A DNA stretch of 16,943 nucleotides. It comes from Candidatus Rokubacteria bacterium RIFCSPLOWO2_02_FULL_72_37. GTDB lineage: Bacteria; Methylomirabilota; Methylomirabilia; Rokubacteriales; CSP1-6. The stretch spans positions 1-16,943 of the forward strand of contig MGCE01000064.1 in NCBI GenBank assembly GCA_001790315.1. Direction: 5' to 3'. The translations under genes and the position numbers were made by a program. The stretch's first letter is position 1, and each line of letters begins with the position of its first letter. Below are positions 8,710 to 15,693 of the stretch, in pieces. The notes under the pieces are model-generated. The model made no database searches and had not been told where the DNA came from. It was given only the letters and a program-made list of their open reading frames with translations.

Positions 8710-9933
8710 CTACGCGCCGAGGCGTTCGGTGACGAGGCGGCGCAGCGACTCGTAGTCGAACGCGGTGCCCGCGCGGCTCGGCAGCTCGGCCTCGGTCTTG
8801 AGCCCGGTCTCGCTGATGATGGTGCAGATCGTCTGCGCGGGGTCGAGGCGCTTCCCGGCCAGCAGCTTGGTGAGCACCGCGAGCGTCGCGACGCCCGTCG
8901 GCCCCGCCCAGACGCCCTCGGTGCGCGCGAGCCGGCGCTGGGCTTCGAGGATCTCCTCGTCCTCGGCGTCACCCGCGAGCCCCTGGCCCTCGCGCAGGAG
9001 CCGCAGCACCCACTCGCCCTTCCGTCCCGGGTTCCCGGCCGCGAGCCCCTCGGCGACCGTGTACCCGATCTTGAGCGGCGCGATCGCCGTGCCGTCCCTG
9101 AAGGCGCGCACGACCGCGTTGGCCCGCGTCGCCTGCGCGGCGACCATCAGGGGCGCGCGGGGGATCAGGCCCGCCCGCGTGAGCTCGCCGAAGCCGCGGG
9201 CCGTGGCGATGAACGTCTCGCCGACGGCGACCGGCGCCACCACCACGTCGGGCGGTACCCAGCCCGTCTGCTCGGCGATCTCGTAGGCGAGCGTCTTCTT
9301 GCCCTCGTGCTTGTAGGCGTTGCGCGAAGCGCCGCAGTCGAAGAAGAGCTTTTCCTCGACGAGCCGGTCCCAGTGCACGATCAGGTCGTCGTAGACGCCC
9401 TGGTAGATCACGAGGTCCGGCGTGGTCGCGGCCATGTGGAGGAGCTTCGGCGCCGAGGCGCGCTCGTAGGCGAAGATCAGCGCGCGCAGCCCCGCGCGCG
9501 CCGAGTAGGCCGCGATCGACGAGCCCGCGTTGCCCGAGCTGACGACCGACGTCACCCGGTAGCCGAACTGGAGCGCGGCGGCGATCGCCGTCGTGGACGA
9601 GCGGTCCTTCACCGTGCCCGTCGGGTTCGGGCCGTCGTACTTGAGCAGGAGCCGGCGGACGCCGAGGGCCCGCGCGAGCCGCGGACAGTCGAGGAGCGGC
9701 GTGCCGCCCTCGCCGAGCGTCACGCGGTGGGCGGGGTCGGCGATCGGCAGGACCGGCGCGTAGCGCCAGAGCCCCGTGCCCGCGAACGCCGCGGGCCCCG
9801 CTGTGGCCAGCCGCGCCAGGTCGTACCGGAGCTCGAGCAGGCCGTGACAGCGCTCGCACTCGAGGCGGTACGCGAGCGGGTGGGCGGCGCCGCAGTCGAT
9901 GCAGACGAGGCCCTCCGCGAGCGACCCGGTCAC
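8710..9933 (-). CDS. thrC: threonine synthase-like PLP-dependent enzyme with N-terminal zinc ribbon
   Basis: A 407-aa fold-type II PLP enzyme. The N-terminus has a rubredoxin-like zinc ribbon (Cys11, Cys14, Cys26, Cys29), as in class II threonine synthases and cysteate synthases. The PLP lysine is Lys109 in NPTGTVKDRSS; the phosphate/cofactor loop is SSGNAGSSIAAYSARAG; GEGGTPLLD precedes it. Threonine synthase converts O-phosphohomoserine to threonine. The lysine motif reads T-V-K-D-R rather than the usual S-F-K-D-R, so a different substrate (a cysteate synthase-like or other beta/gamma-replacement reaction) cannot be excluded. The GTG at 9933 shares four bases (GTGA) with the end of the glycosyltransferase gene, giving coupled translation. 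The open frame further upstream is spurious. Confidence 0.8.
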   Translation of the reverse strand: MTGSLAEGLVCIDCGAAHPLAYRLECERCHGLLELRYDLARLATAGPAAFAGTGLWRYAPVLPIADPAHRVTLGEGGTPLLDCPRLARALGVRRLLLKYDGPNPTGTVKDRSSTTAIAAALQFGYRVTSVVSSGNAGSSIAAYSARAGLRALIFAYERASAPKLLHMAATTPDLVIYQGVYDDLIVHWDRLVEEKLFFDCGASRNAYKHEGKKTLAYEIAEQTGWVPPDVVVAPVAVGETFIATARGFGELTRAGLIPRAPLMVAAQATRANAVVRAFRDGTAIAPLKIGYTVAEGLAAGNPGRKGEWVLRLLREGQGLAGDAEDEEILEAQRRLARTEGVWAGPTGVATLAVLTKLLAGKRLDPAQTICTIISETGLKTEAELPSRAGTAFDYESLRRLVTERLGA

Positions 9934-10922
9934 GCGAGCCGCCCGAAGCGCTGCTCGACCGCCGCGAGCATGTCCTCGATGCGGTGGCGCAGCGTGTGCT
10001 CGGCGAGGGCCCGCCGGCGCGCGTTCGCGCCGAGCGCGCGCGCCTCGTCCGGATGCGCCAGGTAATGGTCGAGCTGCCGCCGGAGCTCGGGCAGGTCGCG
10101 GTAACCGACGATCTCCTCGCCGGGCTTGAAGAGCGTCGCGAGATCCTCCTTGAGGTCGACGACCTGGCAGGCGCCGGCGGCGGCCAGCTCGAAGGCGCGC
10201 GTGTTGACGCCGACGATGTCGTTCATCGGGTGGTGGTGGTTGAGCGAGAGCGTGGAGGCCGCGTAGACGCAGAGCTTCTCGCGCCCGAAGACGGGCGGGC
10301 CCGCGAGCGCCCGGACCGCCGGGTCGTCGGCGTCCCGCCACCCGCTGCCCCAGACGCGCAGCGGGTAGTCCACGAGCGCGCGGACGAAGCGCTCGCGGTA
10401 CGGGTAGTGGCTGCCCACGAAGGACACCGGCGCGCCGAAGCGCACGGCCTCCTCCGCCGTCGGCGTCACCGGGTGGTGCGCTGCCGGCACGCAATACATC
10501 GGGAGGTAGTGGAGGTTCGTGAGTCCGACCTGCTGCAGGCTCCGGAGCGCGTAGCGCTCCTTGGTGAAGAACAGGTCGTAGGCCTCGATGCACTCGAACG
10601 GGATCATCCAGAGCGGGTTGTCGGGGAAGAAGTTCAGGATGCGCGCTCCGGTCCGCGCGCGGATGCGCCGGATCGCGCCCGGCGTGATCGGCCCGCCCTT
10701 GACGACGAGCACGAGCGCCGGCCGCCACGCCACACACGCGCGCTCGAGCTGCCGGAGGACCCAGAGCTGGTAGGCGGCCTTCGTGCCGCGGTTCTTGTAG
10801 AGGGCGTTGTCCTTGCGGTACTCGAAGGTGCGGACCTCGTGGCCGAGCGTCCGGAGCTCGTCGGCGAAATCCATGCCCATGAGGCCCGGCCGCTCGAACG
10901 GGAGCGCGATCAGCCAGCGCAC
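9930..10922 (-). CDS. CgeB-like glycosyltransferase (Glyco_trans_1_2 type)
   Basis: A 330-aa GT-B-like protein with no transmembrane segment. The N-terminal half is a Rossmann-like domain (MRWLIALPFERPGLMGMDFA, then LVLVVKGGPITPGAIRRIRA and NFFPDNPLWM). The C-terminal half has the family's nucleotide-sugar-domain landmarks: SFVGSHYPYRERFVRAL, LRVWGSGW, NHHHPMNDIVGVNTRAFELA and KPGEEIVGYRDLPELRRQL. CgeB-type proteins are linked to spore-coat or surface glycosylation in other bacteria; the acceptor here is unknown. The start at GTG 10922 fits a TACGCT hexamer 7 nt upstream; ATG 10958 would add 12 residues. It leads the operon with the PLP enzyme and the DNA glycosylase, and I see no obvious shared pathway. 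Confidence 0.78.
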   Translation of the reverse strand: MRWLIALPFERPGLMGMDFADELRTLGHEVRTFEYRKDNALYKNRGTKAAYQLWVLRQLERACVAWRPALVLVVKGGPITPGAIRRIRARTGARILNFFPDNPLWMIPFECIEAYDLFFTKERYALRSLQQVGLTNLHYLPMYCVPAAHHPVTPTAEEAVRFGAPVSFVGSHYPYRERFVRALVDYPLRVWGSGWRDADDPAVRALAGPPVFGREKLCVYAASTLSLNHHHPMNDIVGVNTRAFELAAAGACQVVDLKEDLATLFKPGEEIVGYRDLPELRRQLDHYLAHPDEARALGANARRRALAEHTLRHRIEDMLAAVEQRFGRLA

Positions 10923-10929
10923 GGGCCGT

Positions 10930-10935
10930 AGCGTA
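10930..10935 (-). promoter_or_regulatory. candidate -10 box (TACGCT) for leaderless glycosyltransferase transcript
   Basis: TACGCT on the minus strand ends 7 nt before GTG 10922, with no Shine-Dalgarno sequence between. The spacing fits transcription starting at the start codon. No -35 consensus is evident. Confidence 0.3.
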
Positions 10936-10952
10936 GCACAGGGGGTGCGCGC

Positions 10953-10958
10953 TATCAT
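10953..10958 (+). promoter_or_regulatory. candidate -10 box (TATCAT) for leaderless ABC permease transcript
   Basis: TATCAT (5/6 to consensus) ends 9 nt before the GTG at 10968, and the intervening bases hold no Shine-Dalgarno sequence. It is the same hexamer as the tolQ -10. No convincing -35 is seen. The whole divergent gap with the glycosyltransferase is only 45 bp. Confidence 0.4.
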
Positions 10959-10967
10959 GGGCGCGCC

Positions 10968-11726
10968 GTGAAGGCGCGCTCGCTCCGCCGCTACGTGCCC
11001 TCCCTCGTGCTGTTCGGGGTGTTGCTCCTGCTCTGGCAGGTCCTGCCGCCGCTCCTCCACGTGCGCGAGTACCTCCTGCCGGGACCCGCCGCGGTGGTCC
11101 GCGCCGCGCTCGACTTCTCGATCCCGTGGCACACGCACGTCTGGATCACGACGCTCGAGATCCTCGGCGGCTTCGTCCTCGCCGGCGCCGCCGGCGTCCT
11201 TCTCGGCGTCGCGATCGCGTGGTCGGCGCCGCTCGCGGCGGCGCTCGTGCCGTTTCTCGTGTTCGTCAACACGCTGCCCAAGGTCGCGGTGGCGCCGCTC
11301 TTCCTGCTGTGGCTCGGCTACGGCGTGATCCCGAACGCCCTGATCGCGGCCCTGATCGGCTTCTTCCCCGTCGTGATCAACACCGCCGTCGGCCTCACCC
11401 AGGTGGATGAGGAGCTCCTCGACCTCGGGCGCGTGTTCGGTGCGCCGACGTGGAAGGTGTTCCTCAAGATCCGCCTGCCGAACGCGCTGCCGTACGTGTT
11501 CTCGGCGCTCAAGGTGACGGCGACGGCCGCGGTCGTCGGGGCGATCGTCGGCGAGTTCGTCGCGTCGCAGGCGGGGCTCGGCACGGTCATCGTGAACGCC
11601 CAGACGAACCTCAACACGCCGGTGGCGTTCGCGTCGCTCCTGTGGATCTCGGTGATCGGACTGGTGCTGTACGGCCTCGTCGGCCTGGCTGCGCGCTGGT
11701 GGGCGCCGTGGGCCGACGCCACCTGA
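10968..11726 (+). CDS. ABC transporter permease, SsuC/TauC family
   Basis: A 252-aa inner-membrane permease of the BPD_transp_1 class. About six hydrophobic segments are visible, for example VPSLVLFGVLLLLWQVLPPL (about 10-29), ILGGFVLAGAAGVLLGVAIA, LVPFLVFVNTLPKVAVAPLF, ALIAALIGFFPVVINTAVGL, TATAAVVGAIVGEFVASQAG and FASLLWISVIGLVLYGLVGL. The cytoplasmic EAA loop that docks on the ATPase follows ELLDLGRVFGAPTWKVFLKI. Relatives import alkanesulfonates, taurine, nitrate or pyrimidine precursors, so the substrate cannot be told from this protein. It is the first gene of a permease - binding protein - ATPase operon, and its stop overlaps the ribosome site of the next gene. Confidence 0.93.
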   Translation: MKARSLRRYVPSLVLFGVLLLLWQVLPPLLHVREYLLPGPAAVVRAALDFSIPWHTHVWITTLEILGGFVLAGAAGVLLGVAIAWSAPLAAALVPFLVFVNTLPKVAVAPLFLLWLGYGVIPNALIAALIGFFPVVINTAVGLTQVDEELLDLGRVFGAPTWKVFLKIRLPNALPYVFSALKVTATAAVVGAIVGEFVASQAGLGTVIVNAQTNLNTPVAFASLLWISVIGLVLYGLVGLAARWWAPWADAT

Positions 11727-11731
11727 GGAGG
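11725..11731 (+). promoter_or_regulatory. ribosome binding site of the NMT1-like binding protein gene
   Basis: GAGGAGG ends 5 nt before ATG 11737 and begins inside the permease stop codon. It is the best ribosome site in this operon, consistent with a binding protein made in excess over the membrane parts. Confidence 0.8.
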
Positions 11732-11736
11732 ACTCG

Positions 11737-12744
11737 ATGAAGCGCGCGATGCTCGTGACGCTCGTGGCACCGGTGCTGGCGCTCGTGGCGGTGGCGGCAC
11801 CCCAGGCGCAGTCGACGCAGAAGGTCGTGTTCGCGCTCAACTGGTTCGCCGTCGGAGACCACGCGGCGTACTGGGTGGCGCTGGAGAAGGGCTACTACAA
11901 GGCCAGGGGGCTCGACGTCGAGCTCCAGAACTCGAAGGGGTCGGGCGACTCGATCGCCAAGGTGGACATCGGGCGCGCCGACATCGGGCTGGCCGACGCG
12001 GTCGTCGTGATCCCGCGCGTGGCGCAGGGGGCGAAGATCAAGATCGTCGGCGCCGTGTTCGACAACACGCCGCTCAACATCTGGACGCGCAAGGACACCG
12101 GGATCACCCGGCCGAAGGACCTCGAGGGCAGGATCCTCGCGGCGCCGCCGGGCGACTCGCAGCGCCAGCTCTTCCCGGCCTTCGCCAAGCTGAACGGCGT
12201 CGACGAAGCCAAGGTGAAGTGGCTCAACATCGAGCCCGCGGCGAAGTTCGTCGCGCTCGCCGAGAAGCGCGCCGACGCGGTGCCCGACTACACCACGGGC
12301 CAGCCCTTCTGGGAGAAGGCGGTCGGCAAAGACAACCTCGTCCGCATGCCCTGGAACCAGTTCGGCTTCGACGTGTACTCGATGTCCATCTTCGCGAGCG
12401 AGAAGACCATGAAGGAACGCGCGCCGGTCCTGCGCGACTTCGTGGCCGCCTCCTACATGGGCTGGCGCGACGTCATGGAGAACCCGAAAGCCGCGCTCGC
12501 CATCTTCAAGAAACGCGTGCCGGACATCGACCTGGCGCTCATCGAGCCGAACATGATGCTGGGGCTCGAGCTGATGCGGACCGAGCGCTACGCCAAGCAC
12601 GGGATCGGCTGGGTCGAGCGCGCCAAGATGTGCTCGACCGTCGAGCTGATCAATACCTACATGCCGGGGATGCCGCGCAAGGTCGGCTGCGACGAGGTCT
12701 TCACGAACGACTTCCTGACGAAGATCGAGCCGCCGAAGCGTTGA
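11737..12744 (+). CDS. NMT1/THI5-like ABC transporter substrate-binding protein
   Basis: A 335-aa periplasmic solute-binding protein. The signal peptide is MKRAMLVTLVAPVLALVAVA with cleavage likely near APQAQS. The mature protein begins with the typical block VVFALNWFAVGDHAAYWVAL, EKGYYKARGLDVELQNSKGS and DIGRADIGLADA, as in SsuA, ThiY and NMT1 proteins. Later blocks are NIWTRKDTGITRPKDLEG, KFVALAEKRADAVPDY and RDFVAASYMGWRDVMENP. THI5/NMT1-like members often bind pyrimidine-type ligands such as thiamin precursors, but sulfonates, nitrate and aromatic acids are also known, so the ligand here is open. The stop overlaps the TTG start of the ATPase gene. Confidence 0.93.
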   Translation: MKRAMLVTLVAPVLALVAVAAPQAQSTQKVVFALNWFAVGDHAAYWVALEKGYYKARGLDVELQNSKGSGDSIAKVDIGRADIGLADAVVVIPRVAQGAKIKIVGAVFDNTPLNIWTRKDTGITRPKDLEGRILAAPPGDSQRQLFPAFAKLNGVDEAKVKWLNIEPAAKFVALAEKRADAVPDYTTGQPFWEKAVGKDNLVRMPWNQFGFDVYSMSIFASEKTMKERAPVLRDFVAASYMGWRDVMENPKAALAIFKKRVPDIDLALIEPNMMLGLELMRTERYAKHGIGWVERAKMCSTVELINTYMPGMPRKVGCDEVFTNDFLTKIEPPKR

Positions 12745-13499
12745 TCGTCCTCGAGGGGGTCGGCATGACCTACCGGGCCGAGTCGGGCCCGGTCGAGGCG
12801 CTCCGCGACATCACGCTCGAGGTCGGCCGGGGCGAGCTCGTCGCCCTGGTCGGTCCCTCGGGCTGCGGCAAGTCCACGCTCCTGCGCATCATCGCCGGGC
12901 TGCGGCCTGCGACCGCCGGTCGCGTGCTCGTGGACCGACGGCCGGTGACTCGCCCCATCGCGGCGGTCGGGATGGTCTTCCAGGCGCCGGTGCTCCTCAA
13001 GTGGCGTGCGATCGTCGAGAACGTCCTGCTCGCGGCCGAGCTGTCCGGCCTCGATCCCGCCGCCTATCGCGCGCGCGCGGAAGAGCTCCTCGCGCTCGTG
13101 GGGCTCGGTGGCTTCGACGACAAGCTCCCCCGCGAGCTGTCGGGCGGGATGCAGCAGCGCGCCGCGCTCTGCCGCGCGCTCCTGCTCGACCCGCCGCTGC
13201 TCCTGATGGACGAGCCGTTCGGCGCGCTGGACGCGATGACGCGGGACGAGCTCGGGCTCGAGCTCTTGCGGGTCTGGGGGGAGGGCAGCCGGACGCGAAA
13301 GACGGTCGTGTTCGTGACGCACTCGATCCCGGAGGCCGTCTTCCTCGCCGACCGGGTCGTCGTGATGACACCGCGCCCGGGGCGCGTCGCCGAGACGTTC
13401 CCCGTGGGTCTGCCGCGGCCCCGCACCGTCGAGACCCGCGCGTCGGCCGAGCTCGGCGCCCTGGTGCTCCGGGTCCACGAGACGCTCTCGCGGACGTAG
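12741..13499 (+). CDS. ABC transporter ATPase, SsuB/TauB/ThiZ type
   Basis: A 252-aa cytoplasmic ATPase that powers the importer. Walker A is GPSGCGKST, the Q-loop is VFQAP, the ABC signature is LSGGMQQR, Walker B is LLLMDEP and the switch His is in VTHS; all key residues are present. The likely start is TTG 12741, which overlaps the binding-protein stop as TTGA and gives the usual N-terminal strand (MIVLEGVGMTYRAESG). ATG 12765 would remove that strand. The C-terminal tail after VVVMTPRPGRVAETFPVGLP is normal for nitrate/sulfonate/taurine ATPases. The longer open frame upstream is out of frame with the binding protein. It ends 24 bp before the convergent PyrD-like gene. Confidence 0.94.
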   Translation: MIVLEGVGMTYRAESGPVEALRDITLEVGRGELVALVGPSGCGKSTLLRIIAGLRPATAGRVLVDRRPVTRPIAAVGMVFQAPVLLKWRAIVENVLLAAELSGLDPAAYRARAEELLALVGLGGFDDKLPRELSGGMQQRAALCRALLLDPPLLLMDEPFGALDAMTRDELGLELLRVWGEGSRTRKTVVFVTHSIPEAVFLADRVVVMTPRPGRVAETFPVGLPRPRTVETRASAELGALVLRVHETLSRT

Positions 13500-13523
13500 C
13501 GGCCCGGGGCGCGGGCGCGCGCG

Positions 13524-14492
13524 CTAGGCGACGGCCGTCGCGCGCGCCTGGCGGAAGCGGGCGGCGAAGTAGGGGTCGAAGATCGCCGCGGTGGCGACGA
13601 GCGTGGCGTCGGCCCCCTCCCGCAGGAGCCACTCGGCGCGCTCCACGCTCGTGATCCCCCCGACGGCGAGGACGGCGCGGTCCCACGCGCCCGCCTTGCG
13701 CCAGACGAGCATCTCGAGGATCTGACGTGAGGCGATCGGAAAGGTGTCGGCGCCCACGATCTCGACGCGCTCGCGCCCGGAGCCCTCGAAGGCCGCCTGG
13801 CCCTTGTTGTCCACGACGCGGCGATGGACACCCGGAACCAGCACGTAGCCGCTCGCCCACGGCGCGAGCCGCGTCGCCGTGTCGTGCAGGTGCCGTGGGC
13901 TGCGGAAGGGACCGAGCCGGGCCAGCACGGGCACGCCCACCCCCGTCCGCACACGGTAGAGGATCTGGGCCGCGAGCAGGACGTTCTCGTAGAGCATCCG
14001 CGGCTGCTCGGCGAAGGGGTCGGGCGCCGTGAGGTGGACCTCGATGGCGTCGGCGCCGCTCTCCTCGGCCCAGGCCGCGCACATCGCGTAGTCGTCGATG
14101 AGCGCCTCCGCGTCACCGTCGGGGCGGGGCGTGCCGAGCACGTTCACGATGAGGATCTGGCCTTCGCCGATCCGCTCCTTGGCGCGGCGCACGTCCTTGC
14201 GCCAGACGTCGGGCTCCCTCGACGGGGCGCCCAGGGAGACGGCGACGGTCGTGCCGTTGGCCGACGGGCGTCGTGAGACGACCGCCACCTGCTCGCTGTT
14301 CTCCACGTAACGGATGTTGGGCAGCGGGTGGGCCGGCCAGGCGACCGACCGGACGGTGGCGTAGGTCAGGATGTCGAAGCCCAGCCGTGCGTAGCCCTCG
14401 ACCCACCGGGAGTTGAGCAGGGGGCCGGCTGCGACCCCGAGGGGAGAGTTCAACGAATGACCGAGAAGCCGTCCGCCGGGTCCGGGAGGCAA
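13524..14492 (-). CDS. PyrD-like (dihydroorotate dehydrogenase-family) flavoprotein, atypical active site
   Basis: A 322-aa TIM-barrel protein of the DHOD superfamily, expected to bind FMN. The N-terminus LNSPLGVAAGPLLNSRWVEG matches the family's first strand and glycine loop. The C-terminal FMN-phosphate region is VLAVGGITSVERAEWLLREG followed by ATAAIFDPYF. The catalytic parts differ from PyrD: the usual E-L-N-x-S-x-P-N block reads EVHLTAPD (151-158), with no Ser/Cys base visible there, and the strand that normally carries V-K-L reads VLARL (Arg192). It is therefore unlikely to oxidise dihydroorotate. It resembles uncharacterised DHOD-family paralogues. TTG 14492 has GAGGA 8 nt upstream. 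The next gene upstream on this strand is a LLM flavin enzyme, and the convergent neighbour is the ABC importer. Confidence 0.72.
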   Translation of the reverse strand: MPPGPGGRLLGHSLNSPLGVAAGPLLNSRWVEGYARLGFDILTYATVRSVAWPAHPLPNIRYVENSEQVAVVSRRPSANGTTVAVSLGAPSREPDVWRKDVRRAKERIGEGQILIVNVLGTPRPDGDAEALIDDYAMCAAWAEESGADAIEVHLTAPDPFAEQPRMLYENVLLAAQILYRVRTGVGVPVLARLGPFRSPRHLHDTATRLAPWASGYVLVPGVHRRVVDNKGQAAFEGSGRERVEIVGADTFPIASRQILEMLVWRKAGAWDRAVLAVGGITSVERAEWLLREGADATLVATAAIFDPYFAARFRQARATAVA

Positions 14493-14562
14493 CCGCCGGA
14501 TCCTCGGAAGCGTCGGCGCGTGTCCGTAGTTCCACGCGTACGAGCGGTCGAGACGATATGCG

Positions 14563-14613
14563 GCTTGCGGAATGGCCCGTTCACTCCTCGCTGTCGTAAG
14601 ATCTCCCGCAAGC
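14563..14613 (-). promoter_or_regulatory. predicted 5' leader hairpin of the PyrD-like gene
   Basis: On the minus strand GCTTGCGG (14606-14613) pairs perfectly with CCGCAAGC (14563-14570), giving an 8-bp stem that encloses 35 nt. If transcription starts about 7 nt after the -10 box, the 5' strand of the stem is at the very start of the RNA. About 70 further nt follow before the TTG start. The enclosed sequence contains GCGAGGAGTGAACGGGCC. I do not recognise a known riboswitch. It could be a regulatory leader, an RNA-stabilising hairpin or chance in GC-rich DNA. Confidence 0.4.
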
Positions 14614-14636
14614 GCTTATTATATCAGCCACTTACG
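14595..14636. repeat. inverted repeat CGTAAG...CTTACG around the -10 box, with central AAGCGCTT palindrome
   Basis: CGTAAG (14595-14600) and CTTACG (14631-14636) are perfect 6-bp inverted arms 30 bp apart, centred at 14615.5. The extended -10 (14618-14626) and an 8-bp palindrome AAGCGCTT (14610-14617) lie between them. Symmetric sites straddling a promoter are typical of repressor operators; no bound regulator can be named. Confidence 0.4.
14618..14626 (-). promoter_or_regulatory. extended -10 promoter (TGATATAAT) for the PyrD-like gene
   Basis: The minus strand reads TGATATAAT, a perfect TATAAT with the TG of an extended -10 element. No good -35 is present (TGGCGT at 18 bp is poor), which is usual for extended -10 promoters. 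The predicted start is near 14611, leaving a leader of about 118 nt before TTG 14492. Confidence 0.6.
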
Positions 14637-14672
14637 AATCGACGCCAGCCTATTTTCGCGGTCCGACCGGGC

Positions 14673-15659
14673 TCAGGCGAAGGCGGGCATGACCTCTCGG
14701 GCAAGGAGCTCGAGCTCACGCATGATGTGGGCATGGGGCATGCCGGGGAAGAACGTCCGGCAGATGAGGTGGGTCATCCCGTACTGCTCGACGAAGCGGC
14801 GGATCTGGCGGACGCACTGGTCCGGGCCGCCGATGACGAAGCGATCGGCCATGAGCTTGTCGAGGTCGGTCGCGATGCTGGCGTCGATGAACGGATGCCG
14901 CCAGCCCCCGGCGTACTCCTTCCGGTAGGCGACCATGATGTGCTCCTCGGCCAGCTCCCGCGCCCGCGCGTCGGTGTCGGCGATGATCACGTCGCGGGTG
15001 AGCGGCCACTCGGTCGGGGTGGGCCGGCCCGCGGCCTCGAGGTTGCCGAGGAACTGCCGCTTGCCCGCGAGGAGGCGCGCGAGGTCGGCGGTCGGCCCGG
15101 GGATCCAGTTGTCGCCGAGCGTCGCGGCCCGCCGGAGCGTCAGGTCGCCCCAGCCGCCGATCCAGAGGGGCGGATGGGGCCGGCGAACGGGTCGCGGCTC
15201 GAGCCGGCCCTCGACCGTGTAGTAGGTCCCCTTGAAGCTCACGCGGTCCTGGGTCCAGAGCCCCTTGACGATGGCGAGCTGCTCCTCGAAGCGCGCGCCG
15301 CGCCGGGCGAGGTCGACGCCGTAGAGCGCGAACTCGTCGGGCTTGTAGCCGAGCGCGATGCCGAGGACCGCACGCCCGTTCGACATCACGTCGAGCAGCG
15401 CCACGTCCTCGGCCAGGCGCACGGGGTGGTAGAAGGCGGCGACCGCGATGTCGGTGCCGAGCGTCACCCTCGACGTGCGTGTGGCGAAACCCGCGAGCAC
15501 CGTGAACGGCGAGGGCCAGTAGTGATTCGCGACCGAGTGGTGCTCCTCCATCCAGACGGACGCGAAGCCGAGCTCCTCCGCCCGCGTGACCTCCTCGAGC
15601 GCCTCCGGGTAGTAGTGCCCGCCTTCGATGGGGATGAACCCGATCTTCAGCTGTGCCAT
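14673..15659 (-). CDS. LLM-class (luciferase-like) flavin-dependent oxidoreductase
   Basis: A 328-aa TIM-barrel enzyme of the bacterial luciferase family, which uses FMN or F420. It starts MAQLKIGFIPIEGGHYYPEA, then EELGFASVWMEEHH (residues about 25-38), ATRTSRVTLGTDIAVAAFYH, ALLDVMSNGRAVLGIALGYK, RFEEQLAIVKGLWTQDRVSF and HPPLWIGGWGDLTLRRAATL, all standard blocks; VIGGPDQCVRQIRRFVEQYG near the C-terminus is the usual final barrel region. The EEHHS motif is common to several monooxygenase subgroups, so FMN or F420 use and substrate stay open. I chose ATG 15659 because the family motif begins immediately; the 51-residue upstream extension is Arg-rich and overlaps the next gene. No Shine-Dalgarno sequence is present. 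Confidence 0.9.
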   Translation of the reverse strand: MAQLKIGFIPIEGGHYYPEALEEVTRAEELGFASVWMEEHHSVANHYWPSPFTVLAGFATRTSRVTLGTDIAVAAFYHPVRLAEDVALLDVMSNGRAVLGIALGYKPDEFALYGVDLARRGARFEEQLAIVKGLWTQDRVSFKGTYYTVEGRLEPRPVRRPHPPLWIGGWGDLTLRRAATLGDNWIPGPTADLARLLAGKRQFLGNLEAAGRPTPTEWPLTRDVIIADTDARARELAEEHIMVAYRKEYAGGWRHPFIDASIATDLDKLMADRFVIGGPDQCVRQIRRFVEQYGMTHLICRTFFPGMPHAHIMRELELLAREVMPAFA

Positions 15660-15667
15660 GGGGAGCG

Positions 15668-15675
15668 AGAGTATC
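15668..15675 (-). promoter_or_regulatory. candidate -10 box for leaderless LLM oxidoreductase transcript
   Basis: The minus strand reads TGATACTCT (15668-15676) before ATG 15659, giving either GATACT (10 nt before the ATG) or TACTCT (8 nt before). The bases up to the ATG are pyrimidine-rich with no ribosome site. The gap to the upstream gene is only 34 bp, so read-through from it is also possible. Confidence 0.3.
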
Positions 15676-15693
15676 ACGCGGGAGCGTCGATCG

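Larger units (their letters stand above)
14493..14672. other. 180-bp non-coding gap with promoter, inverted repeats and leader
   Basis: This gap between the PyrD-like gene and the upstream LLM gene is one of the few AT-richer stretches in the window (cttattatatcag around 14615). It holds an extended -10 promoter, a long-arm inverted repeat, an 8-bp palindrome and a predicted leader hairpin, listed separately. I see no credible small ORF and no obvious U-tailed terminator for the LLM gene. Confidence 0.7.

Noticed and set aside
9930..11840. Long minus-strand frame that adds ~300 residues before the glycosyltransferase
   Set aside because: The upstream part lies antisense to the ABC permease and is low-complexity; conserved sequence begins at MRWLIALPFE. 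The same reasoning trims the frames upstream of pal, the PLP enzyme, the ATPase and the methyltransferase.
14644..14672. Possible terminator after the LLM gene (GGTCGGACC-type repeat)
   Set aside because: The loop would be about one base and there is no U-tract, so it is not a credible intrinsic terminator.
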